NCBI GenBank assembly: GCA_028751875.1
Contig: CM054151.1
Coordinates: 44,317,855-44,381,854 of the forward strand
From: Rapana venosa
Lineage: Eukaryota > Mollusca > Gastropoda > Neogastropoda > Muricidae
Direction: 5' to 3'
Length of the DNA: 64,000 nt
Under the pieces are notes generated by a model, which worked only from the letters and a program-made list of their open reading frames with translations, made no database searches and was not told the DNA's origin. Of this stretch, positions 10,945 through 22,447 are shown piece by piece (position 1 is the stretch's first letter; every line of letters begins with the position of its first letter). Position numbers and translations under genes: made by a program.

Positions 10945-12083
10945 GCTGTTCTTCTTTTTCTGCCCCCCCCCTTTTTTTTTTTTCTTGTTGTTGTTTTTGT
11001 TGATTTTTTTCTTTTCCCTGTTTTTTGTTGTTAAGTTGTTTTCTTTCTTATTTAGTTGTGTTGTGGTTTCCCTTCTTCCCCGTGTTCTGTTTTTGTTGGG
11101 TTTCTCTTTGTTTTTGTGTTTTTTTGATGTTTTTTTTCTGTTGTTGTTTTTTATTGTTTTCTTTTTTTTGTTGTTGTTATTTTTTTTGTTGGGGTGGTTT
11201 TTTTTTTTTTCCTCTTTTTCTGTTGTGTTGGTTTGTTTTTTTTCTTGTGTTGATATTTTTTTTTTGGTTGTTTTCCCCCCCTTCTTGGGTTTTGTTGTTT
11301 GTTGATGGGTGTTTTTTTGTCCTTTTCTGTTGTTGTTGATGTGTTTTCTTTTTTTTTTTTTTGTTTTATTGTTTTTTTCCGGGGTTTTTATCTTTTTTTT
11401 TGTGGTTGTTGTTGATGGGTTTTTCCTCCGTTGTTGTTGTTTTCGGCGTTTTCTTCTTCTGTTGTTTTTTCTTGTTGTTTGTTTTGATGTTCTTTTTCTT
11501 TTTTGTTGGTTTTGATTTTCTGTTTTCTTTCTTTTTACTTTTAAGGTTTTTTGTTGATACCCTTCTTCTTAGTTTTCGGGGTTTTTGTTGTGTTGTTCAT
11601 CTTCGTTTTGAGGGGTTTTTGATGTAATATTTTTTCTGTTGTTGTTAAAGGTTTCTTTTTTTTTTGTTGTTTGTTTGTTGTTATGTTTTTCTTCTTCTTT
11701 GTTTTGTTGATCTTTTTTTTTTTGTGTTGTTTTTTTCGTTTTTTTTCTTCTTTTTTTTGTTTTTGTTGTTTTTGATGCCGTTCTCCTTTTTGGTTGTTTT
11801 GTTATGCTTTCTTCTTTTTTTTTCTTCTTTCTTCTGTTGTTATTGTTGTTGTTTAAGCGTTTTTTTCTTTTCTTTTGTTTTGTTGTTGATGGGGGGTTTC
11901 CCTGTGTTGTTTTTTGGGTTTTTTTTCCGGTTTTTTTTTTCTTTTTTTTTTTTGTTTTGTGATGTTCTTTTTCCCCTGTTTTTGTTTGTGTTTTTTTCTT
12001 CTTTTAATTTTTTTTTTTAGATGTTTTGTTGTTGGATTTCTTTTTTTTTCTGTGTTTTTGTTTTTTTCTCTTCTTTTTTGTGT
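8791..12083 (+). repeat. TTC/TTG satellite block 3, left of gap
   Basis: TTC/TTG/GATG satellite. From about 10966 the sequence becomes a mix of long T, C and G runs with few recognisable satellite words. This worsens toward the N run and is best read as poor consensus beside an assembly gap. Confidence 0.85.
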
Positions 12084-12583
12084 NNNNNNNNNNNNNNNNN
12101 NNNNNNNNNNNNNNNNNNNNNNNNNNNNNNNNNNNNNNNNNNNNNNNNNNNNNNNNNNNNNNNNNNNNNNNNNNNNNNNNNNNNNNNNNNNNNNNNNNNN
12201 NNNNNNNNNNNNNNNNNNNNNNNNNNNNNNNNNNNNNNNNNNNNNNNNNNNNNNNNNNNNNNNNNNNNNNNNNNNNNNNNNNNNNNNNNNNNNNNNNNNN
12301 NNNNNNNNNNNNNNNNNNNNNNNNNNNNNNNNNNNNNNNNNNNNNNNNNNNNNNNNNNNNNNNNNNNNNNNNNNNNNNNNNNNNNNNNNNNNNNNNNNNN
12401 NNNNNNNNNNNNNNNNNNNNNNNNNNNNNNNNNNNNNNNNNNNNNNNNNNNNNNNNNNNNNNNNNNNNNNNNNNNNNNNNNNNNNNNNNNNNNNNNNNNN
12501 NNNNNNNNNNNNNNNNNNNNNNNNNNNNNNNNNNNNNNNNNNNNNNNNNNNNNNNNNNNNNNNNNNNNNNNNNNNNNNNNNNN
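12084..12583. other. Assembly gap (500 N)
   Basis: Exactly 500 consecutive N sit inside satellite. A round number is typical of a placeholder of unknown true size. Frames reported across it are meaningless. Confidence 0.99.
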
Positions 12584-12993
12584 TAAAATTTCTTTTTTTG
12601 TTTGTTGTTGTTTTTGATTTGTTGTTGTCATTGTTTTTGCTGTGCTTCTTTTTCGACTTCTTCTTCTTCTGTTGTTGTTGTTTATGCTGTTCTTCTGTTG
12701 TGTTGTTGATTGATGCAGTTCTTCTTCTTGTTCTGCTGTTGTTGTTGTTATTGATGCTGTTCTTCTTCTTCTTCTTTTTAGTTGTCGTTGTTGATGTCTG
12801 TCTTCTGTTGTTATTGTTGTTGATGCTGTTCTTCTTCTGTTGTTGTTGATGCTGTTCTTTTTCATCTCTTCAGTTGTTGATGATTGCTGTTCTTCCTCAT
12901 TTTCTGTTGTTGTTGATGCTGTTTATCTTCTGTTTTTATTGTTGTTGGTGGTGTTCTTCTTCTTTTGTTGTTGTTGTGATGTTTTATTTCCTC

Positions 12994-13030
<37 letters not shown>

Positions 13031-15284
13031 GATGCTGTTCTTCTTCTTCTGTTGTTATTGTTGTTGTTGATGTTGTTGTTCTTCTTCTCTTGTTGTTTTT
13101 GATATTTTTCTTCTTGTGTTGTTGTTTTTGATGCTGTTCTTTCTTCTTCCTCTGTTGATGTTGTTGTTTATGTTTTTGATGCCATTCTTCTTCCTCTGTT
13201 GTTGTTGTTGATGTTTGCTGTTCTTCTTCTTTTGTTATTGTTGTTGCTGCTGCGGTTTTTATCTTCTTCTGTTGTTATTGATTTTGTTGTTGATTTTGTT
13301 GTTGTTCTTCTTTTTTCTTCTGTTGTTGTTGTTGTTGTTATTGTTGATGCTCTTCTTCTTCTTTTCTTCTTCTTCTTCTTCTTCTGTTGTTGTTGATACT
13401 GTTCTTTTTCCTCTGTTGTGTTGATGTTCTTTCTACTGCTGTCGTTGTTGTTGTTGTTGTTATTATTGTTGATGCTGTTCTTCTTCTGTTGTTGTTGTTA
13501 TTGTTGTTGTTGATGATCTTCTTCTTCTGTTTTTCTTTTTGTTGATGCTGTTTTTCCTCTGTTGTTCTTGTTGTTGATGTTCTTCTTCTGCTATTGTTTT
13601 TCTTGTTGATGTTTGTCTTATTCTGTTGTTCTTGTTGTTGATGTTCTTCTTCTGTTGTTTTTGTTTGTTTGTGTTCTTCTTTGTTGTTCTTGTTGGTGAT
13701 TTTCTTCTTATGTTGTTTTTGTTGTTGATGTTCTTCTTCTTCTATTGTTCCTGCTGTTGATGTTCTTTTTTTTCTTTTATTGTTGTTTATGCTGTTCTTC
13801 TTTTTGTTGTTGATGCTGTTTTTCTTCTTCATCTTCTTTTGTTGTTATTGTTGTTGTTGCTGTTCTACTTCTTCATCATATTCAGTTGTTGTTGTTGATG
13901 CCCTTCTTCTTTGTTTTCTTGTTGTTGTTGATGCTGTTCATCTTCTTTTGTTTTTATTGTTGTTTTTGATGTTTTATTTCTTTGTTGTTGTTGATGCAGT
14001 TCTTTTCTTGTTGTTGTTGTTGTTGATGATGTTCTTTTTCTTCTTCTCTTTGTTGTTGTTGATGCTGTTTTTCTATTTGTGTTGTCATTTTTGACACTGT
14101 TCTTCTTCTGTTTTAGTTTTGGTTATTGTTGATGCCGTTCTTCTTCTGTTGTTGTTGATGCTGTTCTTCTTTTTTCTTCTCTGGTTGTTGTTGTTGTTGT
14201 TCTTCTTCTTCTTCTTTTTCTTCTTCTTCTTTTATGTTGTTATTGTTGTTGTTTGATGCTGTTGTTGTTCTTCTTCTTCTTTTTCTTTTGTGTTGTTGTT
14301 GTTGTTGTTGATGCTGTTCTCCTTTTGTTGTTGTAGATGCTGTTCTTTTTCCTCTGTTGTTGTTGATGCTGTTCTTCCGCTGCTGTTGTTGTTGCTGTTG
14401 TTATTGTTGATGCTGTTCTTCTTCTGTTGTTGTTGTTTATGTTCTTCTTTTGTGTTCTTGTTGTCGATGTACTATTTTTTCTGTTGTTCTTGTTGTTGAT
14501 GTTTCTTCTTCTTCTGTTGTTCTTGTTGTTGATGTTTCTTCTTCTGTTGTTGCTTGTTGTGTATGTTCTTCTTCTTCTATTGTTCGTGTTGTTGATGCAC
14601 TTCTTTTGTTGTTCATGTTGTTGATGTTCTTCTTCTGTTGTTCTTGATGTCGATGTTCTTCTTCTTCTGTTGCTCTTCTTGTTTATCATCTTCTTCTTCT
14701 ATTGTTCGTGTTGTTGATGTACTTCTTCTTTTGTTGTTCGTAGAGTTGATGCTGTTCTTTTGTTGTTCATAATGTTGATGTTTTTCTTCTTTGTTCTTTT
14801 TGTTGTTGATTTTTTTTTTTCATCTGTTGTTCCTGCTGTTGATGCTGTTCTTCCTCTTGTTCTGCTGTTGTTGTTGTTGTTGTTGATGTTGTTCTTTTTC
14901 TTCCGTTTTTGTTGTTGATGTCTTTCTTCTTCCGTTATTGTTGGTGATGCTGTTCTTCTTTTTTGTGGTTGATGCTGTTCTTCTTCTTCATCTTCTTCTG
15001 TTGTTGTTGTTGATGCTGTTTTTCTGCGTCTTTTGTTGTTGTTGTTGTTGTTGCTGCTGCTGTTGTTGACGGTGTTCTTCTTCTTCTTTTGTAGTTGTGA
15101 TTGTCTTTTTCTCTGTGTTGTTGATGCTGTTCTTCTTCTTCTGTTGTTGTTATTGTTGTTGATGCTGTTTTTTTCTCTGTGCTGTTGTTTTTGACACATT
15201 TCTTCTTCTGTTTTTCTTGATGCCATTGTACTTCTTCTGTTGTTGTTGTTCATGCTGTTCTTCTTCTTTACTTGTTGTTATTGG
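12584..15284 (+). repeat. TTC/TTG satellite block 3, middle part
   Basis: Clean satellite resumes within about 60 bp of the gap. Variants rich in (TTG)n (about 12990-13030) and (TTC)n (about 13345-13385) alternate with the 32-bp GATG minisatellite. Its last bases form the left target-site duplication of the SINE. Confidence 0.9.
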
Positions 15285-15422
15285 AGTGGATCGGTGGTCT
15301 AGAGGTAACGCGCCTGTCTAGAAAGCGAAAAGTCCAGGTCGGAAGTGTGCGTGGTTCGTATCCCGTCTGGGCCCGAAACTTTTCCCCCATCCATTAGACC
15401 ATGAGTGGTGGTCTGGGCGCTA

Positions 15423-15453
<31 letters not shown>

Positions 15454-15698
15454 CGTGTGTTACAGAAAATTATGCAGCGCACGAAAAAGAACCCACGGCA
15501 ACAAGAGAGTTGTCCCTGGCAAAATTCTTAGAAAAAAGCCACTCTGATAGGGAAAGAAATAGTTGCAGACCAAAAAAAAAAAAAAAAAAAGGTGACGCTG
15601 CTGTTGTGGCGACGTGCTCTCCCCGGGGAGAGCAGCCCGAATTTCACGCAGAGAAATCTCGTGACTTAAAGTGGTATAAATAAAATAAATAAAATAAA
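15285..15698 (+). mobile_element. tRNA-derived SINE with conserved central domain
   Basis: The head looks tRNA-like: an A-box-like word (GGTCTAGAGGTAACGCG) near 15296 and a B box GGTTCGTATCC at 15353-15363. The body has the word CTTTCGGATGAGACGATAAA, which I associate with conserved SINE domains known from molluscs and other invertebrates; the exact family is not certain. An internal A run lies at 15572-15590. Next comes a perfect 20-bp palindrome at 15615-15634, then an ATAAA-type tail (15676-15698). The 9-bp word TTGTTATTG flanks both sides (15276-15284 and 15699-15707), fitting a target-site duplication, although this word is also common in the satellite. No protein is encoded; mobilisation would rely on a LINE. 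Confidence 0.88.
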
Positions 15699-15707
15699 TT
15701 GTTATTG

Positions 15708-15878
15708 TTGATGTTCTTTTTTTCTGTTGTTGTTGCTGTTGATGCTGTTTTTCTTCTTGTGTTGTTGTTTTTGACACTGTTTTTTTTTCTTTTTGTGTTG
15801 TTGGTTGGTGGTGGTGTGGTGTGCCGTTCTACTTCTTCTGTTGGTGTTGTTATTGTTGATGCTGTTCTTCTTCTTCTC

Positions 15879-15914
<36 letters not shown>

Positions 15915-16637
15915 GATGCTGTTCTTCTTCTTCTTTTGTTGTTACTGTTGTTGTTGATGCTGTTCTTCTTCTTCTTCTGTTGTTTACTGTTGTTGTTGAT
16001 GCTGTTCTTCATCTTCTTTATTTTCTTCTGTTGTTGACGCTAATCTTCTTTTGGCGTTGTTGTTGTTGATGCTCTTCTTCTTCTTCTTCTTGTGTTGTTG
16101 TTGTTGATGCTGTTCTTCTTCTTGTTCTGCTGTTGTTGTTGTTGTTGTTGCTCTTTTCTTTTTCTTTTTTTCCTCTGTTGTTGTTGATGCCGTTCTTCTT
16201 CTGTTATTGTTTTTGATGTTCTTTTTCTTCTGTTGTTGTTGTTGTTGTTGCTGTTGATGATGATGCTGTTTATCTTCTTGTTGTTGTTGTTTTGATGCCG
16301 TTCTTCTTCTTTTGTTGTTGTTGTTGTTGTTGTTGATGCTCTTCTACTTCTTCTGTTGTTATTGTTGATGCTCTTCTTCTTCTTCTGTTGTTATTGTTGT
16401 TGATGCTGTTCTTCTTGTTCTTTTGTTGTTACTGTTATTGTTGATGCTGTTCTTCTTCTTCTTTATTTTCTTCTGTTGTTGTTGTTGACGCTGTTCTTTT
16501 TTCTTTTATTGTTGATTTTGTTGTTGTTGTTGTTGATACTGTTCTTCTTCTTCTCCTTGTGTTGTTGTTTTTGATTGTGTTTTTCTTCTTCTAATGTTAT
16601 TGTTGTTGTTGATGCTGTTTCTCTTTTTGTTCTGCTG

Positions 16638-16680
<43 letters not shown>

Positions 16681-17928
16681 GATGCTGTTTCTTCTTCTTC
16701 TTTTTGTACTTCTGTTGTTGTTGTTGTTGTTGATGTTTTTCTTCCTCTGTTATTGTTGTTGATGCTGTTCTCCTTTTTTGTTTCTGATGCTGTTCTTCTT
16801 CTTCATCTTCTTTTGTTGTTGTTGTTGATGCTGTTCTTCTTCCTTTTCTGTTGTTGTTGATGCTGTTTATCTTCTGTTTTTCTTGTTGATGCTGTTCTTC
16901 TGCTGCTGTTGTTGTTGCTGTTATTATTGTTGATGCTGTTCTTATTCTTCTGTTGTTGTTGATGATGTTCTTCTTCTTCTTCTGGTGTTGTTGTTGGTAA
17001 TATTCTTCTTCTTCTGTTGTTCTTGTTGTTGATGTTCCTCTTTTTCTGTTGTCTTGTTGAAGGTGTTCTTCTTTTGTTGTTCTTGTTGTTGATGCTCTTC
17101 TTCTTCTACAGTTCTTGTTGTTTATGTTCTTCTTCTTTGTTATTGTTGTTGGTGCTGTTCTTCTTCTCTTTGTTGTTGATGCTGTTCTTCTTCTTCATCT
17201 CATTCAGTTGTTGTTGTTGATGCTCTTCTTCTTCGTTTTCTTTTGTTGTTGATTGTGTTCATCTTCTTTGTTTTTGTTGTTGTTGTGATGTTTTATTTCC
17301 TTTGTTGGTGTTGTTGATGTTGATGGTGTTTTTTTCTGCTGTTGTTATTGTTGTTGTTGATGATCTTTTTTTCTTCTTATGTTGTTGTTGATGCTGTTTT
17401 TCTTCTTGTTTTTATTTTTCACGCTTGTTTTCTTCTTTTGTTGTTGTTGTTGATGCTGTTCTTCTTCTTCTTCTGTTGTTGTTGTTGATGCTGTTTTTCT
17501 TCTTCTTCTTTTGCTGTTGTTGTTGTTGTTGATGCTGTTCTTCTTTTTCTTCTTCTTCTGTTGTTGTTGTTGTTGTTGTTAATGCTGTTCTTTTACTTTT
17601 TCTTTTGTTGTTGTTGTTGTTGATGTTGTTCTTCTTCTTCTTCTGTTGTTGTTGATGCTGTTCTCTTTCCTCTGTTGTTGTTGTTGATGCTGTTCTTCCA
17701 CTGCTGTTGTTGTTGCTGTTGTTATTGTTGATGCTGTTCTTCTTCTTTGTTGTTGTTGTTGTTGTTGTTATGTTCTTCTTCATCCTCTTTTGTTGTTCTT
17801 GTTGTTGATGTTGTTCTTCTTCTGTTGTTCTTTTTGTTGATGTTCTTCTTCTTCAGTTGTTGTTGTTGATGTTTTTGTTCTTTCTTCTTTAATTTAACGT
17901 CTTTTCACATTACGTGATATTAGACAAG

Positions 17929-17987
<59 letters not shown>

Positions 17988-20221
17988 TTTGTATGTTTGT
18001 GTGAGTGTGTGTGCACGTGTGTGTTGTTGTGTAGAGAGTGGGTGTGTATATGTGTTAGTGTGTTCTTCTGTTCTTCTTTTGTTCTTCTGTTGTTCTTATT
18101 GTTGATGTTATTCTTCTGTTGTTCTTGTTGTTGATGTTCTTCTTCTTCTATTGTTCTTGTTGTTGATGTCTTTCTTCTTTGTTATTGTTGTTGATACTGT
18201 TCTTCTTTTTGATGTTGATGCTTTTTTTCTTCCTCATCTTATTTAGTTGTTGTTATTGATGGCCTTCGTCCTCGTTTTCTCTTGTTGTTGATGCTGTTTA
18301 ATCTTCTGTTTTTGTTGTTGTTTTTGATGTTTTTTTTCTGTTGTTGTTGTTTGTTGTTGATGCTGTTCTTTTTTGTTGTTGTTATTGTTGTTGTTGTTAA
18401 TGTTCTTTTTCTTCTTTTTCTTTTTTTCTTCTTCTTCTTTTTCTTCTGTTGTTCTGATTGATGCTGTTTTTCTTCTTGTGTTGTTGTTGTTGATGCTGTT
18501 CTTCTTCTTTTGTTGTTGTTGTTGACGCTGGTGTTTTTATTCTCTTCTTGTTGTTGTAGATGCTTTTCTTCTTTTCTTATGTTCTTTTTGTTGATGCTGT
18601 TCTTCTTCTTTTCTTGTTGTTGTTGTTGATGCTCTTCTTCTTCTTCTTCTTCTTCTTTTCTTCTGTTGTTAGTGTGTTGTTGATGCTGTTCTTCTTTTTC
18701 TTTTTCTTCTTCGTTTTTCTTGTTGTTAATGCTGTTCATCATCTTTTGTTTTTGTTGTTGTTTTTGATGTTTTATTTCTCTGTGTTGTTGTTGTTGTTGT
18801 TGATGCTGTTCTTTTTCCTCTGTTGTTGTTGTTGATGCTGTTCTTCCATTGTTGTTGTTGTTGATGCTGTTCTTCTTCTGTTGTTATTGTTGTTGATGTT
18901 CTTCTTCTGTTGTTCTTGTTGTTGATGTCCTTCTTCTTTTGTTGTTGTTGTTGATGTTCTTCTTTTGTTGTTCTTGTTGTTCTTATTCTGTTGTTCTTGT
19001 TAATGATTCTGTTCTCCCTCTTGATTCTGCTGTTGTTGTTGCTGTTGATGCTGTTCTCCATCTTCTTTTGTTGTTATTGCTGATGTATTTCTTCTTCTGT
19101 TTTTGTTGATGCTGTTCCTCTTCTTCTTTTGTTGTTGCTTGATGCTGTTCTTCTTTTTCTTTTTTTCTTCTGTTGTTGTTGTTAACGCTGTTGTTGTTGA
19201 CGCTGTTCTTCTTTTTGTTGTGTTTTTGTTGTTGTTGATGCTGCTCTTCTTCTCTTTTTGTGTGTTGTTGTTCATTGTGTTTTTCTTCTTCTAATGTTGT
19301 TGTTGTTGATGCTGTTTTTCTTCTTGTTCTGCTGTTGTTGTTGTTGTTGATGCTGTTCTTTTTTCTGTTGTCGTTGTTGATGTTTTCCTTCTTTTATTAT
19401 TGTTGTTGATGCTGTTCTTCTTTTTTGTGTTGTTGATGCTGTTTTTCTTCTTCATCTTCTTCTGTTGTTGTTGTTGATATTGTTCTTCTTCGTCCTCTGT
19501 TGTTGTTGATAGTGTTCGTCTTCTTCTGTTTTTGTTGTTGTTGTTGTTGATGGTGTTCTTTTTCGTCTTCTTTTGTTGTTGTTTTTTATAGTGTTCTTCT
19601 TCTTCTTCTTTTGTTGTTGTTGTTGTTGTTGTTGATGGTGTTCTTCTTCGTCTTCTTTTGTTGTTGTTGTTGTTGTTGATAGTGTTCTTCTTCTTCTTTC
19701 GTTGTTGTTGTTGGTGTGTTCTTGTTCTTCTTTTGTTGTTGTTGTTGATGGGTTTTTCCTTTGTTGTTGTTGTTGATGCTGTTCTTTTTCTTCTGTTGTT
19801 GTTGTTGTTGTTGTTGTTGATGATGTTCTTTTTCTTCTGTTGTTGTTGTTGATGCTGTTTTTCTTCGTGTGTTGTTGTTTTAGACGCTGATCTTCTTCTT
19901 CTTTTATTATTGTTGTTGATGCTGTTCTTCTTCTTTGTTGTTGTTGATGCTGTTTCTTCTTTTTCCCTTCTTGTGTTGTTCTTGTCATTGATGTTTTTCT
20001 TTTTCTGTTGTTCTTTTTGTTGATGTTCTTCTTTGTTGTTCTTTTTGTTGATGTTTTTCTTTGTTGTTCTTTTTGTTGATGTTCTTCTTCTGTTGTTCTT
20101 GTTGTTGATGTGTTCTTCTTTGGTAGTTCTTGTTGTTGATGTTCTTCTTCTTCTGTTGTTTTTGTTGTTGATGTTGTTGTTTTTTCAATGTCCTCTTTTT
20201 GCTTTTCTTGGTTCTGTTGCA
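15708..20221 (+). repeat. TTC/TTG satellite block 3, right part
   Basis: Satellite continues, interrupted by the GT island at 17887-18062. The final stretch (from about 19180) is colinear with the ends of blocks 4 and 5: TTAACGCTG/GACGCTG words, an ATTATTGTTG stretch, then CAATGTCCTCTTTTTGC and the class II exit into CA-rich sequence. Confidence 0.9.
17887..18062 (+). repeat. (GT)n microsatellite island inside satellite
   Basis: A short non-satellite sequence (with the word CACATTACGTGATATTAGAC) is followed by about 25 pure GT dinucleotides (17930-17980) and then degenerate GT to about 18062. It is the only sizeable GT run inside a satellite block in this window. Confidence 0.9.
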
Positions 20222-20760
20222 CTATAATGTAAAACATAATGTAAAATGTAGTACTCACGTCATTGGCTTAGCGCATGAAAGTTATGGCACTTAAGCAAGA
20301 TACATGCATGCACACACCCACATGCGCATGCATAAAATTATATGCATACACACATATGCACATACACGCACATGACAAACAGACACACATACATACCCAT
20401 ACACACACACACGTCCACTTGAGCAAGCACACACACACACACACATACTAACACACACATGCATGCGAGTGTGGAATGACCACACATGTTTAGGACTAGG
20501 AAGCATTTATGCTCCTATAGACAGACAGACAGATAGGCAACATGGAGACAGACACACCGGTAACAAGTATTGCATATAAACAGACAGACAGATAGACAGA
20601 CTTTGGTAGAGAGAGGCAGAGAGACTGATCAGAGACAGGCAGGCAAAACAAACAGACAAACAGACATACACACAATCACAAACACACACAGACACACAAA
20701 GACACACACAAAGACACACATACACATGTGCATGTGTGTATGCACTCAAAAACATCCACA
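20222..20760 (+). repeat. Class II leader of cassette 3 (CA/CAGA-rich)
   Basis: The leader starts with AATGTAAAACATAATG and GTAGTACTCACGTCATTGGC, then passes into (CA)n and CAGACAGA. The same leader opens cassettes 4 (32645-33190) and 5 (45481-46030), which defines class II. No gene. Confidence 0.85.
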
Positions 20761-20939
20761 GCTATCTATATGTTGGTATTGTCTTTATCCAGGACAAAAT
20801 TTTTAGCATGAGCTATGCTCTCCATGAAAGGAGAGAAATTCCCTGAAGCCAGAGTATAGTGGCCTATTTAGTAAGGTATTTACAAGCAAATCCCTACCAA
20901 ATAACATGAAGTTCTCACAGTGTGTTTTCTGTCTCATAT

Positions 20940-21220
20940 TAATTCACAACTATGATATGTCAGCCAGAGTGCATAGTCTCCATGTCTCCCAGACTGTTAA
21001 ACTAGAGAACGCCCAACACTAACAACACATGACATACCTTTTTTTGTGCTTCCACTTGCTCGTGCCGCATCCTCAGGCATTGAAGTACCTAGGACGGGAA
21101 CAGCTTGGAGGAATCCAAGACTTGACTGCTGTCTTCCAAAGATTAGACAACTGGCCTTGTGTAATCTTCCAGTGTATGGGTGACTTGACTGGTGTCTTCC
21201 ATGGCACCAATGGAGGCTGA
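20940..21220 (+). pseudogene. Exon-like repeat, copy 5 (acceptor lost, internal stop)
   Basis: This is a full-length match to the intact copy, ending at TGA 21218-21220. The acceptor AG is replaced: CTCATATTAATTCAC stands where CTCCCAGTGAATCCC stands in copy 6. After the codons NAQH there is an in-frame TAA where the intact copy has CAG. The 3' part downstream of an ATG at 21029 is open (reads YLFLCFHLLVPHPQ then ALKYLGREQLGG). The first copy of each class II cassette (5, 8, 13) shares the same lost acceptor, so the mutation predates their duplication. Confidence 0.72.
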
Positions 21221-22091
21221 AAAAGGACCCACCACCAAAGTATTTCACAATCATGTGCATGTGTTTTTTGCTCACGCACACCTATGTGTGTGTGTATGTG
21301 TGTAAAAATTGAATTTGTTGAAAGTATTTGTAATTGCCTGCATGTGTAAAAATAGGCTGAATGCAAGCGCTTTGATGTGTTCCTACAAGATACAGTGCTA
21401 TACCAGTTCCATATATTAATAGTAGTAGCACTACATTGATTAAATGTAGGAGTATGAACAGTTATAATTATCCTATTGGTGCCTTGGAGAGAGAAATTCC
21501 CTGAAAGAGAGATATTTATGTATTTTTTTTATTCTTTTATTTCGAGGAAAGTGGAATAAGCACTCATGTCGTTTTTTCATCTAATCCCTGTGTGTATGCA
21601 GTTTTGTAAATTTTGTCATCCATTCCCACTGGAACACAATGCCCTATTCTTCCAAAAAGCGGAACGGGTTTTAACATGTACGCAAAATGTTTTGCATGTG
21701 TTCACACACAGGACCATGGTTGATAAAGAGAGAAAGAGGGAGTGGGGTGGAAGATTTTACAGCCATAGAAACAACATATGTTATCTTTCTGGTAAATAAA
21801 CACTTTTTAAAAAGCTATCAAATTACATGAATACAACACAGCCCAGGCCTTATAGTAGTGTGGGGTATTGGTGTACGCAAAGTGCTAATGCCAATATCAA
21901 AATGTTATGCTTTAACAATATGTGGAGATCATCTTTATCCCTGACAAGATTCTTAACATGTGCTGTGCTCTCTGTGAAAGGAGAGGAATGTTCTGAAGCC
22001 AGAGTATAGCTGCCTATTTAGAGAGGCGTTTAAAAAACAAATACCTGTCAAATAAACATGAACTTCTCACAGTGTGTTTTCTGTCTCCCAG
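21221..22091 (+). repeat. Inter-exon spacer, cassette 3 (first)
   Basis: The spacer follows the common block order. It includes a segment at about 21530-21720 (words AGTGGAATAAGCACTCATGT and TTTTGTAAATTTTGTCATC) that recurs at about 22870-22990, 37115-37240 and 46800-46975. The pre-acceptor block sits at 21890-22091. No coding signal. Confidence 0.78.
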
Positions 22092-22373
22092 TGAATCCCA
22101 ACTACGATGTGTCAGAGAGAGTGTACAATCTTTATGTCTCCCAGAATGTTAACTTGGAGAATGCACAATACCAGCATCACATGACAAGATACCTTCTTCT
22201 GTGCTTCCACTTGCTTGAGCCGAATCCTCAGGCATTGAAGTACCTAGGACGGGAACAGCTTGGAGGAATCCAAGACTTGACTGCTGTCTTCTAAAGAATG
22301 GGTGACTAGACTTATGTAATCTTCCAGTGTATTGTTGACTTGACTGATGTCTTCCATGGCACCAATGGAGGCT
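22092..22373 (+). pseudogene. Exon-like repeat, copy 6 (good acceptor, internal stops)
   Basis: The acceptor TTTTCTGTCTCCCAG immediately precedes the exon start. The frame is open from the acceptor through NPNYDVSERVYNLYV, HMTRYLLLCFHL and ALKYLGREQLGG to TAVF, where CAA has become TAA (22292-22294). A second TAG and loss of the normal TGA (now TGT) follow. It differs from the intact copy by few changes, so it was inactivated recently relative to the others. Confidence 0.75.
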
Positions 22374-22408
22374 GTAAAAGAACCCCACCAAAGTGTGTTA
22401 CCGTCATG

Positions 22409-22447
<39 letters not shown>

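Noticed and set aside
11914..12865. Open frames of 186-311 codons on both strands across the gap
   Set aside because: Most of their length is N; no coding evidence.
15285..15375. A functional tRNA gene
   Set aside because: A- and B-box-like words are present, but the sequence continues into a SINE body and tail with flanking direct repeats. I could not fit a complete cloverleaf.
19452..20258. 268-codon minus-strand frame rich in Asn, Gln, Lys, Thr, with similar frames at 26254-27129 and 30169-31038
   Set aside because: These are the reverse complement of TTC/TTG satellite. Low-complexity composition, no conserved domain and the same pattern in every block make a prion-like or Q/N-rich gene unlikely.
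21029..21220. Independent small gene starting at the ATG inside exon copy 5
   Set aside because: The ATG is the internal Met of the exon-like frame in the intact copy (HHMTRYLLL). The copy has a lost acceptor and upstream stop, and no promoter or separate context supports a start there.
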